NCBI GenBank assembly: GCA_017871115.1
Contig: JAFCIZ010000005.1
Location: 4,085,501 to 4,149,500 of the forward strand
DNA from: Cunninghamella blakesleeana
Lineage: Eukaryota; Mucoromycota; Mucoromycetes; Mucorales; Cunninghamellaceae
Direction: 5' to 3'
Length of the DNA: 64,000 nt
Below the pieces are notes generated by a model. It searched no databases. It was given only the letters and a program-made list of their open reading frames with translations, and had not been told where the DNA came from. The number at the start of each line of letters is the position of its first letter. Positions within the stretch are counted from its first letter, which is position 1. The position numbers and the translations under genes were made by a program. Below are positions 44,105 to 55,233 of this stretch, in pieces.

Positions 44105-45568
44105 TTAACCAAACGTACTAACAATATGAGCCAATTGTAACAAACTACTATCCTCTTTTTTACTGTTATTATTATTATTATTATTATTAGGTGGTGTTGA
44201 TACAGTTGATGCTGAAGTAGTATTTGAGGTTGTAATAGAATGATGAGTATTGGATCTAGAATCTACAGTAGTGATAGAAGATAATGTTGTTTCATTAGGT
44301 GGAGGATGTAATAATGTAAAAGGGAAAGGTGGAGAATCATAATAATGATTCATTATATTATTATTATTATTATTAAAGGTATGTTGTTGTTGATGATTAT
44401 GATTATTATGATTATTATTATTGTTATTATTACTATTAAATGAAAGTGGTTTATGTTGATAAAATAAGGGAGAAGTAGGTATAGATGGAGATGATGCTAT
44501 AGTTGGAGGGGATAAAGATGAAATAGAGTTATTTCGTATAGATGAAGTTGAAGATGATGAAGATGATGAAGATGATGAATGTGGAGGTGTTGAAGGTGTT
44601 GAAGGTGTATTCGAATGATGGTGATGTGAAGGAGGCTGTTGTTGTATTAAAGGAGGTAATGATGAAGAAGAAGAGGGTGATAAAGAGGATGGGGGAGGAG
44701 TTATGGACATTCTATGTTGTTGCTGTAAATTAGAAGACGATTTAGCAATAGGCATATTGGATGATAAAGGCCTAGATAAAATTCTATCGGATGATGGAGA
44801 AGAGGATGTTATTTGAGATAAAGGCTGTGGAATAGAAGAAGATGCAGGTCGTTGCTGTTGAATTCTTTGTAATAGGGCCGGGGGAATTTTATTCATAGAA
44901 GGTGAAACCAACGAACGATGATAATTACTTAAGTGTTGATCAATAGTAAGAGGAGGGTCAACTCGAATAGGATCAGATCGAATTCGATGATGAGCATGTA
45001 ATCTTGGACGAGGGTGTGATTCTTCCTGTATAGTTCTTTTTGGTACTCTTCTTGATTTAGGCGACATATGTGTACGATAATGCTGCATCATATTATCTTG
45101 TCTACTAAATCTAGATTGACATCCTGGAAATAAACATGGAAAATTCTTTTCACCAGTATGAATACGGTTATGTCTAGCTAAATGACCACTATACGTTTAT
45201 ATAAGAAAGAAAGAAATAAAAAAAAAAAAGTATGAGGTTACACATACACATACTAGTTTTTTTTAATACTAAAGAATATTGGTTTACCTTGTTGTAAAAC
45301 TTTTATTACAACCAGGTTCAGAGCAATGATATTTTCTTTTAGAAGAAATGGTTGAGTTTTGATCAGTTGTATTATTATTGTTATTTGTATGTATGACAGG
45401 TGGCATCCAAGTGGTTGTTGGTTCATCAGAAGAATGAGATAATGGTGACCCTGGTAGGCTAACAGGGTCCTGTTCTATTGTTTTATCATTTAATAAACTA
45501 ATTTGTCTTCCTGAAGCATCTATAACTGATAAAGTTGAATCTTTTATTTGTCTATCTTCATTCAACAT
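44105..45568 (-). CDS. C2H2 zinc-finger transcription factor
   Basis: Exons 45568-45288 and 45188-44105 give 454 residues. Two adjacent classical fingers: YHCSEPGCNKSFTTSGHLARH then, after the TGEKNF linker, CLFPGCQSRFSRQDNMMQHYRTH; the intron falls inside the first finger. The TGEKN linker and FSRQDN..QHYRTH second finger resemble the Nrg1/Msn2-like group of fungal regulators. A 70-residue Ser/Thr/Asn-rich N-terminus and about 300 residues of Ser/Pro/Gln/Asn/His-rich C-terminus flank the fingers, with many short homopolymers and a conserved-looking end LLQLAHIVSTFG. DNA target and orthologue cannot be fixed. Its start faces the CBS gene across about 1 kb. Confidence 0.88.
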
Positions 45569-46575
45569 GGCATATATTATATAAAAAAAATGGTATAAAA
45601 TAAATTAATAATAATATAAAATATAAGTTAAAAAAAGGAAAAGAGGGAACTGGGGAAAAAAGGGGAAAAGGGAAAGAGGAAGCTAAAAAAAAAAAAGAAA
45701 AAAGAAAGAGAGAAAGAAAATAATAATAAAAAAAGTTATTCCAATAAAAAGCTTACCTAAGACCAAGACTCATTTTATACCACGGAAACCTTGACTGGGT
45801 TTTAATAATAATAAAAAAAAAAACACATCACATGCCTTTTTTTATAACTTGTACTACTTTTAATCTTTTGTTAATAGATTATTTTTAAAAATAAAAATAA
45901 AACATTGATAGTTTTCATTATTATTATTATTATATTAAATCATTATTTTAATTTTCATATTTTAATAATTATATATTCATCACGAATTAAAAATAAATAA
46001 TAAGTAAAATATAAAAGAGTTTGGTCTTCGTTTCACCAATGCTTTGATTATTGTTTTGATTATATAAGTAGAAATAAACATACTATTTTTAATTCATTAA
46101 AACGTTTTTTTTTTTATATACATTTAAAATAAAGCAAAAAAAGATGAATACATTATTTAATAAATCAATTTGATATTTGGATAAAAAATCTATATTAATA
46201 TTAATATATATACATTTATATGACAGTGGTAATAAAAAAAGGAACGAAAGAAACAAAGTATTATATAATATAACTTTCAACTACCGATGGTTTTAGTATG
46301 TTAAACTTATAAAAATATGAAAAAAAAAAAAAAAAAAATTACTTTGTTAAAAAAAAATTAAGAAACCCTTAGAAAAGTTGGAATCTATTGGTGAATACAT
46401 TTTCAAGCATAAAAAAATAATTAAATCTCCGTACCGAATTTTTTAAAGAAAAATTTAGCATGGGCTTACTTTTTTACCTCTTCCCTTCCTTCTTTTTCTC
46501 ACCTTTTTTTATTTTAAAAAAATAATAATAACAATATACTTTATTATATACATACATATATATAATTAACTAAAT
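45569..46575. promoter_or_regulatory. Divergent promoter region, C2H2 gene / CBS gene
   Basis: About 1 kb between opposite starts, with A/G-rich tracts on the C2H2 side (45620-45740), AT-rich middle and a CT-rich leader (46470-46520) before the CBS gene. No specific site named. Confidence 0.5.
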
Positions 46576-47120
46576 ATGGAACATAGAGAAGGGATTACAA
46601 CCGAAGTTCATGACTGGACAATGCTAAAAGCTGCTTCTTTAATTGAAAACCAACACGTTATAGAAATGTAAATAAAACCTAATAAAAATACATAATTACA
46701 TATCTCTTACTCTCTATTTATACCTAACTCTGCATTCTCCTCCCTCTCCTTTTTCTTTGTTTTTTAGTGATGGTAGTGCTCCAGTAGAACAAGCTTGTAA
46801 TGCGCTTATTGATAATAATATTTCATCGGCTCCTGTTTATACAACGGAAGTTAAAAAACATTTAGGAACCACTATCCAAGGAAAATCTTACGTTGGTATG
46901 TTTGACTATGGCGATGTTATTGCTTACATCTTATTAGTATTAAAAAAGACAACAGCTGATGAGGCTGGATCCATGGAAATTAAAGATATCGTGAAAAGAG
47001 CTATAGAAGGCCAACAAGTTCCTGTTTCCTTGGCTAGCGGTAAGTTAGTATCCTTTTGTTAATACTGTCAATTAAAAAAAAAAAACATATGAAAAGCATA
47101 TTTTATTTCGTGTATTTAAA

Positions 47121-47157
<37 letters not shown>

Positions 47158-48300
47158 TCTCTTAGATTTATCACAAAAGAATCCTTTTTATTCTATATTA
47201 CCTGAAGCAACATTATTATCGGCTGTAGAAGAATTTGGTTGTGGAACTCATCGAGGTAAAACATACATGAAATAATAAAGTTAAAATTCTTTATTTTATT
47301 GTGCGTGTTATATTAAATATAGTTATTTATAAATTTTTTATTTATTTATTTATATTGGAAATAATAATAAAAGTATGTGTATTAAATCCTGATGGTCAAG
47401 TAAAAGGAATTTTATCACAATCAACAGTAGTAAAATATCTTTTTGAAAACAAGCATCAATTCCCTGAAATCGACGCATTATTTTCAAGAACGGTAATATC
47501 TAATGTCAATTACAACCTTTATTTATATATGCGTATTAAATCTAGTTTCTTTGTTTATTTATATATTTACTTTATATATATTATAAATAGTTACGACAAT
47601 TGAATTTGGGCCAAACAACAGTAGTAGCAGTAAGTTCAGATTCTTCAGTATTAGATGCTCTTTCTCAAATGAGTAAATATGGTGTATCATCAGTAGCTGT
47701 TATAGGCCATATGGGCGTTATTGTTGGTAATATCAGTATGACAGATGTCAAGGTAAAATAAAAATTAAATGGAGTATATATTAAATAAAAAAATTCAATT
47801 AGTGATATATGATATTTAATTATAATAGCAATAATGTTATATTTGATTATCATTTATTTATTACTTTAGCATGTACTTAAGAGTATTCGCCATCGATTAT
47901 TATGGAAGACATGTTTTCAATTTGTCAGTTTGATCCGTAATCAACAGGGTATTGAAGATGGACAAGTAAGTTATATGAATATGAAATAAATATATAAAGA
48001 AGTGATTATAAAAATAATAATGATTTAATGAGTTGATGGATCGATAATTCAATGATATATATATGTTTATATATAATATAGGATCGATTACCAGTCTTTG
48101 ATGTAAAATTGGATACAACCCTTGGTATAGCTGTTGCTAAAATCATTGCTACAAAATCGCATAGAGTATGGGTAACAGATGAATTGGATAGAGTAATAGG
48201 CGTAGTATCATTAACAGATGTAATGGTTGCTGTTGCTTCAGTTGCAGGTGTTGAAATTAATGTTGATCGTCGTGGAAGTGTTGCAAAGGTAGCCGAATAA
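46576..48300 (+). CDS. Four-CBS-domain protein, Sds23/Moc1-like
   Basis: Seven exons: 46576-46667, 46768-47039, 47166-47255, 47374-47492, 47591-47752, 47870-47965, 48082-48300; 349 residues. Four CBS repeats can be followed: APVEQACNALIDNNISSAPV with GMFDYGDVIAYIL; SAVEEFGCGTHRVCVLNPDG with GILSQSTVVKYLF; SVLDALSQMSKYGVSSVAVI with GNISMTDVK; LGIAVAKIIATKSHRVWVTD with GVVSLTDVMVAV. The gene layout and length fit the Sds23/Moc1 proteins of fungi (glucose and stress response, mitotic regulation) or a gamma-type SNF1/AMPK subunit; the weak N-terminal repeat and C-terminal SLTDVM pattern make Sds23 likelier. CBS pairs are expected to bind adenosine nucleotides. Confidence 0.88.
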
Positions 48301-48353
48301 ATAATAATAATAGTAATAATAATAATAGTGTTATAATTGCTATTACCTACCTT

Positions 48354-48393
<40 letters not shown>

Positions 48394-49071
48394 GCATCGT
48401 TTAATATAAATATACATGTTTGTATAGGAATAATAATAATAATATTTATAAATTAACAATAAAAAAAAGGATATAAAAAATTGAAGATTAAGCTTTTTGT
48501 GAATTTATTTAAAAAGTAAATTTTTATTTTTGGATTCTTTGGAATCTATTAAAAGAGATTCTTGCATTATATTGTTTTTATTTGTGTGTTAGTTTTTGTC
48601 TCCCCTTCGATTTTCATTTTCTTGAATTTTATTTTAAAAAATCTGATGCACTAATGCCTTTAATAAAATAACACAATTATTACACATTATAAGGTGGAGA
48701 ATAAAATAAAATTAAGTAGTAAAAATTAGGAATGGCAAAAAAAATCAAATGGCGCAGGTTGTTTTCATTTTCGAATGAAATATATACTTTATAATAAAGG
48801 TAATTTTTTTACGATTAATATCGTTTTTACTATTTTATATATCTTGTATGTATATTTTAGTATAAAAATTTATTTTGTATATTTATAATATTTGAATTTA
48901 TAAAATAAATTTATTCAGTCTAGTAATTTTTTTTTAAAAAATTTTCCTGGTAGTATTCTTTAGTTCTTGATAAGACCAAGTTCTTTTTTTTGTGCCAAAT
49001 ATTAATTTTGTTGTGTAATGAAACTAGCATATAAATTTATTTTGAATTAATAGAACGATTTTATTTATAAT

Positions 49072-49902
49072 CTCCCGTCGATGTTTAAAGATTTCTCGCT
49101 CATGGTTATCATTTACAGTTGATGGTGTTAATCATTTACTGTTTTCCCAATTAGGGCATTTTGTTATTCTGAGCCTATTCTTTTTTAATGACTATTATTT
49201 ATCTTACATAATTACTAGTGTTGGCCTTTTACGAATCATTTTATCTATTTTTTTATAATTATTAGTGCAGGCTTTATTTATTCTCGATGGCAACCTATTA
49301 TTACACTTGGTGATTATTTTTTTATGGTATGCAAATCTTTTTTTTTTTTTTTTTCGTTATTATTATCATGCCTTTAATGGCCTATACATATACCTTATAG
49401 CATAATAACTCTAACATATATGCTATTAGAAATAATAAAATATATTTACGATATCATATTTATTTTTTTATTATTTATGTTCTCGGTGCATATGCTCTAT
49501 GAGTCTATACACACTTTTCCTCTTTTTCCTTTTATTCCTTAATGGCAAATTCTAGATTTAAAATGAAATTTAAACCTTGATTTGGGATCTATACAAAATT
49601 TTGTTGAATGAAACATAGTTGGAACTCGTGTATAAATATTGACTGTGAATAATTGACTTCTAATGTAATTCTAAATGGTGAATATTATTAAACAAAAGTA
49701 TCAAAGCATGCTGCTAAGTTCTAAAGCTCATTTTTTCAGCCCACTTGGTTGGTTCCAATTTTATATGGTATCATTTTTATGAAATACGATTTTTATTATT
49801 TGTTTGGCCCGCTGATGAATTTTCTATTGTTTTATGATGGTAAACTATTCTTGACGGTAACTGAATTAGAACCAACTATCTTTTCGGAATTTTTTCGTTC
49901 TT
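49072..49902 (+). pseudogene. Possible remnant of a multi-exon membrane-protein gene
   Basis: Three exon-like open pieces on the plus strand. About 49072-49200: WLSFTVDGVNHLLFSQLGHF, hydrophobic continuation. From about 49219 after a TAG acceptor-like site: HFIYFFIIISAGFIYSRWQP then ITLGDYFFM before GTATG. From 49741 after TTTTTTCAG: PTWLVPILYGIIFMKYDFYY, then LFGPLMNFLLFYDG. Pieces look like transmembrane segments with sensible splice signals, but no start codon, complete frame chain or family could be established. Either a badly understood real gene or a decayed one. Confidence 0.3.
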
Positions 49903-51664
49903 AACCCACGAAGATATCTGTGAGTTGATGAGGGGTAAAAATATTGTATCATCTATAAAGCAAGATATTCCATTCAATTATGCATATTTGTGTATATTAT
50001 TATTTTTTTGATATTGGATTCAAATAAAATTTTAAAAGTATCGGCTCTATTTCATCATTATCATTATACGCACAGAACAAATGGGATCATTCAAGATTAT
50101 ATCATCAATATAGAACAAGAGTCATTAAATACATGATATATATGGTATCATGAAGGATCTATTTGATAAGAAAAAACTTAGCTATACCTTAATTATTTAA
50201 ATATAGTCTAGATCAGGTCAGCATATTCTATCTTTTTTTTTGCCAATCGTTGTAGCCAATGTCAATTCAACCTAGCAGGAAAGAGGAAACTTATTTTACT
50301 TTATTATATTTATTTTTTTAATGAGATATATAATTTTGTACAGATAATTTGATAAATATATGAATGGGACTAACGGTAGAATTGGTATAATTTTTGATGA
50401 GAAAATAAATATATATATATCATAAACTAACGCCAATAAAATTAAACTGATCTAAAAAAAATCTCTAGTAAACCATCTATTTATAGATAATCATAACTTG
50501 TATTTACATCTTATTTTTTAAATGCTATCAAAATATACAATATATGCTCTCGATCATACTGATAAAAATAGATGAATATTCATTAAGAAAAAAAAAAGAA
50601 GAGAGAGGTATTTTTACCCAGACTTTTTTTCATCTTTTAGTTTATTTTTTATTTTTTTTATTTTTGAACACAATAATAATTGAACTTCAATAAAACTTTA
50701 AAACAATGTTACATACGTAGAAAAATAGATAAAAAGAAAAAAAAAAGATTCTATATTCGCCAATTTAATAGGAACGATGCAATGGAACATGTTCTTGCAT
50801 ATACAATTCTTATTATAAACAATTATAGTTACTTATATCGTATATATCTATGTCTATATATATATTTAAAAAAAATTCAAAAAAATGATCAAGTTATACA
50901 TATTAGGTAAAGTTCGAATCCATTAAATGGCTGGTTTTTTTTTATAGGATGATCATTTTTGGCTTTAAAATAAGTAGTAAAGATGAGAGTCACTTGTCAT
51001 ATCTTTACAAATATATATATAATTATAACAATAATAATATTATTATTATTAAAATAAATAGAATCATCATACTAAATGTATATAAAATTATTTTAATGGG
51101 TTTATCCATAATTTAAATAAGCAATAGATTTTTTTTTGTGAAGTTATCAAATTATCACCTTGATTTCCAATTTAAGAATAATTATAATGGAGTTCAAAAT
51201 TCATCCATCATTAGTAAAAAGATATTATATAATATTAAAGCACCATTTGTCATATAAAATTATCTAAGACAATAATATACTTTTTGAAAGCAAAAAGAAA
51301 AAGAGTAAAGTAAAAAACAAAACAAAATAACATAAAATAAAGAAGACGAGAAAAAAAGAAAGAGATGTAGAGGCTTTGTTTATTATTGTTTTTATGTAAT
51401 ACATAAATAACTTTTCTGTTTTTTTTTTTTTATTTTCATAAAATTACTTAATAAGATAATCAAATGATTACACACTACTTACGTAACAAAATAAGCATGT
51501 TTATTTTTATTTTTTTTATCTTTTTAAAAAATAAAGAAAGATATATATGATATGTACATACTAAAATATATAAAAAATAAAAAGAAAGTAAACCATTTAA
51601 ACCATCTTGAAAATATAATAAAAATAATAAAATAATTGTGATAGAAGGAAAGAGGAGAGAGAGA

Positions 51665-51665
<1 letters not shown>

Positions 51666-51736
<71 letters not shown>
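51666..51736. repeat. (AAT)n microsatellite, about 23 units
   Basis: Uninterrupted AAT/ATA trinucleotide run of about 70 bp about 500 bp beyond the bZIP stop codon, in that gene's 3' flank. Confidence 0.95.
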
Positions 51737-52231
51737 TAATAGATCAATAATAAATAATAAGAAAAAAATCGGAGAACATTAATAATAAGAATATATTTTT
51801 TTTTCGTCGTTCAAAAATAAAAAAGTCAGGGTAAAAGATCACCATGTTTATATTTGATTACCCCAAACAACTATTGAAATAGTAAAGTTAAGAATAAAAA
51901 AAAAATTCAAAAATATATATTAGGGGAAAAAGGGAAAAACGACATCTTTATAATTATAAAAGGATAAAAAAAAAAAGCGGAGAAAATAAGGGGAAGTTAT
52001 AATAAAGTTTTTTTTTTTTTCAATGTTTTAAATAAACTAACTAACAATGATAAATGAAGGAGGAAAGGAAGAGTTCGGGGGAGAGTGTGGAGTGGGTGTA
52101 TATGAGAGTAAAAGAGTAAAAGAGTGATAGAGTAAAAGACACAAAAATAATAAAAAATAAAAGGTATAAAAAATAAAATATAGCCCTTAATAAGAATGTC
52201 TATCATTAATATTATTATTATTATTATTATT

Positions 52232-52817
52232 TCAAGTATGCATAGGTTCATGTTTAATTTGATGTTGGCTGATAGGTGGTCGATGACGATTACGTAAAAT
52301 AGTGACAAGATCATCTAATACACGTCCTTGGTCAGAAGGGTTATCATTGCTTTCATTCTTCTTCTTGTTATTACTACTATTATTATTATCGTGATAAAGA
52401 TGCTGTTGCTGCTGAGGAGGAAGTGTAGATGAAGAAGTGTGATCATCCATAGGTCGATGTCGTTTATTACTATTTTGTATCGATTCTTTATCCCAATAAG
52501 CGACAGGTATAGGTCTAAATACTGAAGGCGATGGTGAAGGAGGTGGTAAGATATGATGGTTAGAGGTGCTATTAGGAGAAGTAGTAGTAGCTGTAGTAGA
52601 ATTTGATATAATAGAAGTTGGTGGAGGAGAAGTAGGTGATAATGAACTAGATAAAGATGTAGAGGATGATGTTTTGATATTGTTCATTGTAGTTGTAGAA
52701 GAGGGGTGTTCATTCTTATTATTGATATTGGTATGTTGATGATATGTGTCATTATTAGTTGTATTGATGCTGTTGCTATTAGTATGATGATTATTATTAG
52801 TTATATTGCTGCTATGA

Positions 52818-52855
<38 letters not shown>

Positions 52856-53251
52856 ATTATTGTTGCTATTGTCACTACTACTACTACTACTACCACCGCT
52901 ATTATTATTATTATTAATATGATTTACATTCATCTCTTCATGAAATGGTGAATAAGTTGATTTAGACGAGGTAGAGGTGGTTGTATTTTGTGAAGATTCC
53001 AGTTCCCAAACTCTATATTTTAATCTTTCGTTTTCCTTTTCTAATCTTTCGACTCTATCTTTTAAAATGTCCATATCTCGTACTTTATTTTCCAATTCCT
53101 TTACATAAAGTTCTTTTCGCTGTCTGAATGCACGCTGAGCTGCTCGATTTTGTTCTGCACGTCTTGTATCAATGACTGATTTACGTTTACTATGAGATTT
53201 TTCAGGGGAGTCCATAGACATATCGCTTGAATGATCACTTCCAGTAGACAT
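52232..53251 (-). CDS. bZIP transcription factor, AP-1/Pap1-like basic region
   Basis: Single-exon gene of 339 codons. Basic region RRAEQNRAAQRAFRQRKELY (about residues 30-49) has the N-x-A-A-Q-x-x-F-R signature of the fungal Yap/Pap1 branch. The leucine zipper follows: LENKVRDMDILKDRVERLEK, ENERLKYRVWELE. The central 200 residues are Asn, Ser, Thr and Pro-rich and include a run of 12 Asn encoded by an ATT/AAT microsatellite. The C-terminus is more ordered (GRVLDDLVTILRNRHRPPIS), a possible protein-binding helix. No Cys-rich redox domain, so oxidative-stress regulation as in Yap1 is not supported. Diverges from the PPR gene at 53724. Confidence 0.9.
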
Positions 53252-53256
53252 GGTTT

Positions 53257-53287
<31 letters not shown>

Positions 53288-53723
53288 GTATATATTTAAA
53301 GTTGGGATATAAAAATAGATTAAGTAATATGGAACAAGAATAAAATAAAAGATTATTAATATTAACTATTAATAATGGTTATTATAAAAAATTAAGAATA
53401 ATAATAAAAAAAGAAGATTAAATATATGTATTAAGCTTTATAAATATTAAAAAGAAAGAAAAAGGAGGGAGAAGACGAAAACTTTAAAAAAAAAAAATAA
53501 TAGTTTAAAAAAAAAGAGAAAAAGAAAAAAGGAAGAAAGAGTGAAAAAAATAAAGATAGAGAATATATAATTTTTTTTACTGGCCAACTTAAATTTTTTA
53601 GTAGCGGTGTTTTAAAAAAGGCTGGTGCACAAAAAATCACGTAAGAATTTTTATTTATTTATTTTCCTTGCAATTTTATTTTTCTTTTGATTTTTATTCC
53701 TTCTTTCATTTTATTACATATAA
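53252..53723. promoter_or_regulatory. Shared divergent promoter, bZIP gene / PPR gene
   Basis: 472 bp. TA runs next to the bZIP start, A/G-rich middle (53440-53560) and T/C-rich leader before 53724. No named element. Confidence 0.55.
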
Positions 53724-55136
53724 ATGGCACAGCGTATTGTACAGAAATCTTCAACAATAACAACAACTAGATCTTCTTTATGTTTAAGGTATTCTCTTCA
53801 ATATAAGTACAATCATAAAAAAGCTTTCTTTGGTACTTCAACAATACAATGGTTTCATCGATTTCTTAGTCCCAAAGAAGAAAAACAACTGTATAAAGGG
53901 ATCACTACACTTTTTCGTGAAAGACTTGATGAAAAATCAACTTCTAGTAAACAATCTTATAAAAATATTATTGACCAGATTATACTTGGTACAACAACCA
54001 CAACCTCAGAACCAACAGCAACAATAGCGATACCTTATACTTTAACTTTATCACAATTAGATCAATTTAAAAAAGACATTGATAATGCAGGAAAATTAAA
54101 AGATGGACAACAGTTAAATAAAATATGGTCAGATATGAAAAAATTAGGACAACAAATACCTATCACTATGTATAATCGATTATTAAGGGCATTTTTATTA
54201 AGTTATGATGACATTGATGAAGAAAAGGGATTAATGAAAGCCAAAGAAATAGTACAGGTTATTCATGATCAACATCGATTGCCTACTACTAGAACTTATA
54301 CATATATGATTCAAGCTTATTTAAAACGAAATGATTTAGATCAAGCAAAACACTATGTTGCCTTATTACATCGTTATTCTTTAGATAAATTCAAAACGTC
54401 CTTTGATTGTAGTATTATGATGCGTTATTACATTCAATCGGGTGATACATATGCAAAGGATTTTTTATGGCGTGATATTCAACGACATGCTGACATGATT
54501 CAACCAGGTCCCAATTTGTTTACAATTTATGTGGAATCTTTATTATCTGCTTCTTATTTATCCCATGAAATGATTGCTGATGTAGCAAGGTCTTTTGTTC
54601 ATCAATTTTATCAATCTCCCACCTCTTCTACTGCTACTTTCAAAGAAAATAACATTAATAGTAATAATAATATTCATTTTACCCAACATCAATTATCTAC
54701 TTGGTTAAAAGTCGTTCGTTTATTAACTCATTCAGAAAATAATAAGGAAAATGAATTTTATTGTACAGATGCAGAATCTTTATTATTATGTTTAATTCAG
54801 CTCACCAATAACCACTATCAACTTCAAACCAACAATAATAATGATCCTTTCATATTATCATCATCTGTTAAAAAACAAGGTATAATGGCAGTGCAAGAGA
54901 TTTTCCATATTTATTTACAAAAGGCTCAAGATGTCAAAGTATTAGCATTTTATTATAAATTAAGGAAATCTGGTGTGAAAGAGGATGTATTTGGTAAAGA
55001 GCTTACGAACACAATAGGCAGCGTATTAAAAAGAATAGAAGTAAAGCAACAGCAGCAAAAACAACTAGATAATGATGATCATTATAATCATAAAGCTTTA
55101 TTAGAAGAATTTGGATTAAATTTAAAACCCACATAA
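53724..55136 (+). CDS. Mitochondrial pentatricopeptide-repeat-like protein
   Basis: Single-exon gene of 470 codons. The first 50 residues are basic and Ser/Thr-rich (MAQRIVQKSSTITTTRSSLC) and end in a FFGTSTIQWF cleavage-like region, so mitochondrial import is likely. From about residue 110 the protein is helical with PPR-type spacing: YNRLLRAFLLSYDDIDEEKG, then TRTYTYMIQAYLKRNDLDQA, then DCSIMMRYYIQSGDTYAKDF and NLFTIYVESLLSASYL. Repeats bind single-stranded RNA in the family; a role in mitochondrial RNA maturation or translation is inferred. Asn-rich inserts interrupt the C-terminal half. Stop lies only 97 bp from the convergent hydrolase stop, so transcripts must overlap or be very closely spaced. 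Confidence 0.8.
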   Translation: MAQRIVQKSSTITTTRSSLCLRYSLQYKYNHKKAFFGTSTIQWFHRFLSPKEEKQLYKGITTLFRERLDEKSTSSKQSYKNIIDQIILGTTTTTSEPTATIAIPYTLTLSQLDQFKKDIDNAGKLKDGQQLNKIWSDMKKLGQQIPITMYNRLLRAFLLSYDDIDEEKGLMKAKEIVQVIHDQHRLPTTRTYTYMIQAYLKRNDLDQAKHYVALLHRYSLDKFKTSFDCSIMMRYYIQSGDTYAKDFLWRDIQRHADMIQPGPNLFTIYVESLLSASYLSHEMIADVARSFVHQFYQSPTSSTATFKENNINSNNNIHFTQHQLSTWLKVVRLLTHSENNKENEFYCTDAESLLLCLIQLTNNHYQLQTNNNNDPFILSSSVKKQGIMAVQEIFHIYLQKAQDVKVLAFYYKLRKSGVKEDVFGKELTNTIGSVLKRIEVKQQQQKQLDNDDHYNHKALLEEFGLNLKPT

Positions 55137-55233
55137 AAAAAAGGAAATATAGATTATGATATAATAAAATTTGTATATTTTTGTAAATAATGTATAATTA
55201 ATAAAAAATAAAAAATAAAAAAAGAATAGTTTT

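Larger units (their letters stand above)
48301..52231. other. Long gene-poor convergent region
   Basis: About 3.9 kb. Positions 48960-50240 have more mixed composition than typical spacer and include open, membrane-protein-like stretches (separate entry). 50240-51660 and 51740-52230 are AT/homopolymer-rich. A GTTCGAATCC at 50911-50920 resembles a tRNA T-arm, but no tRNA surrounds it. Confidence 0.6.

Noticed and set aside
50680..50910. 76-codon plus-strand frame
   Set aside because: Mainly Lys/Ile/Tyr codons from AT-rich DNA; no recognisable domain and no promoter-like context.
50900..50935. GTTCGAATCC resembling a tRNA T-loop
   Set aside because: No acceptor stem, D-arm or anticodon arm can be drawn around it.
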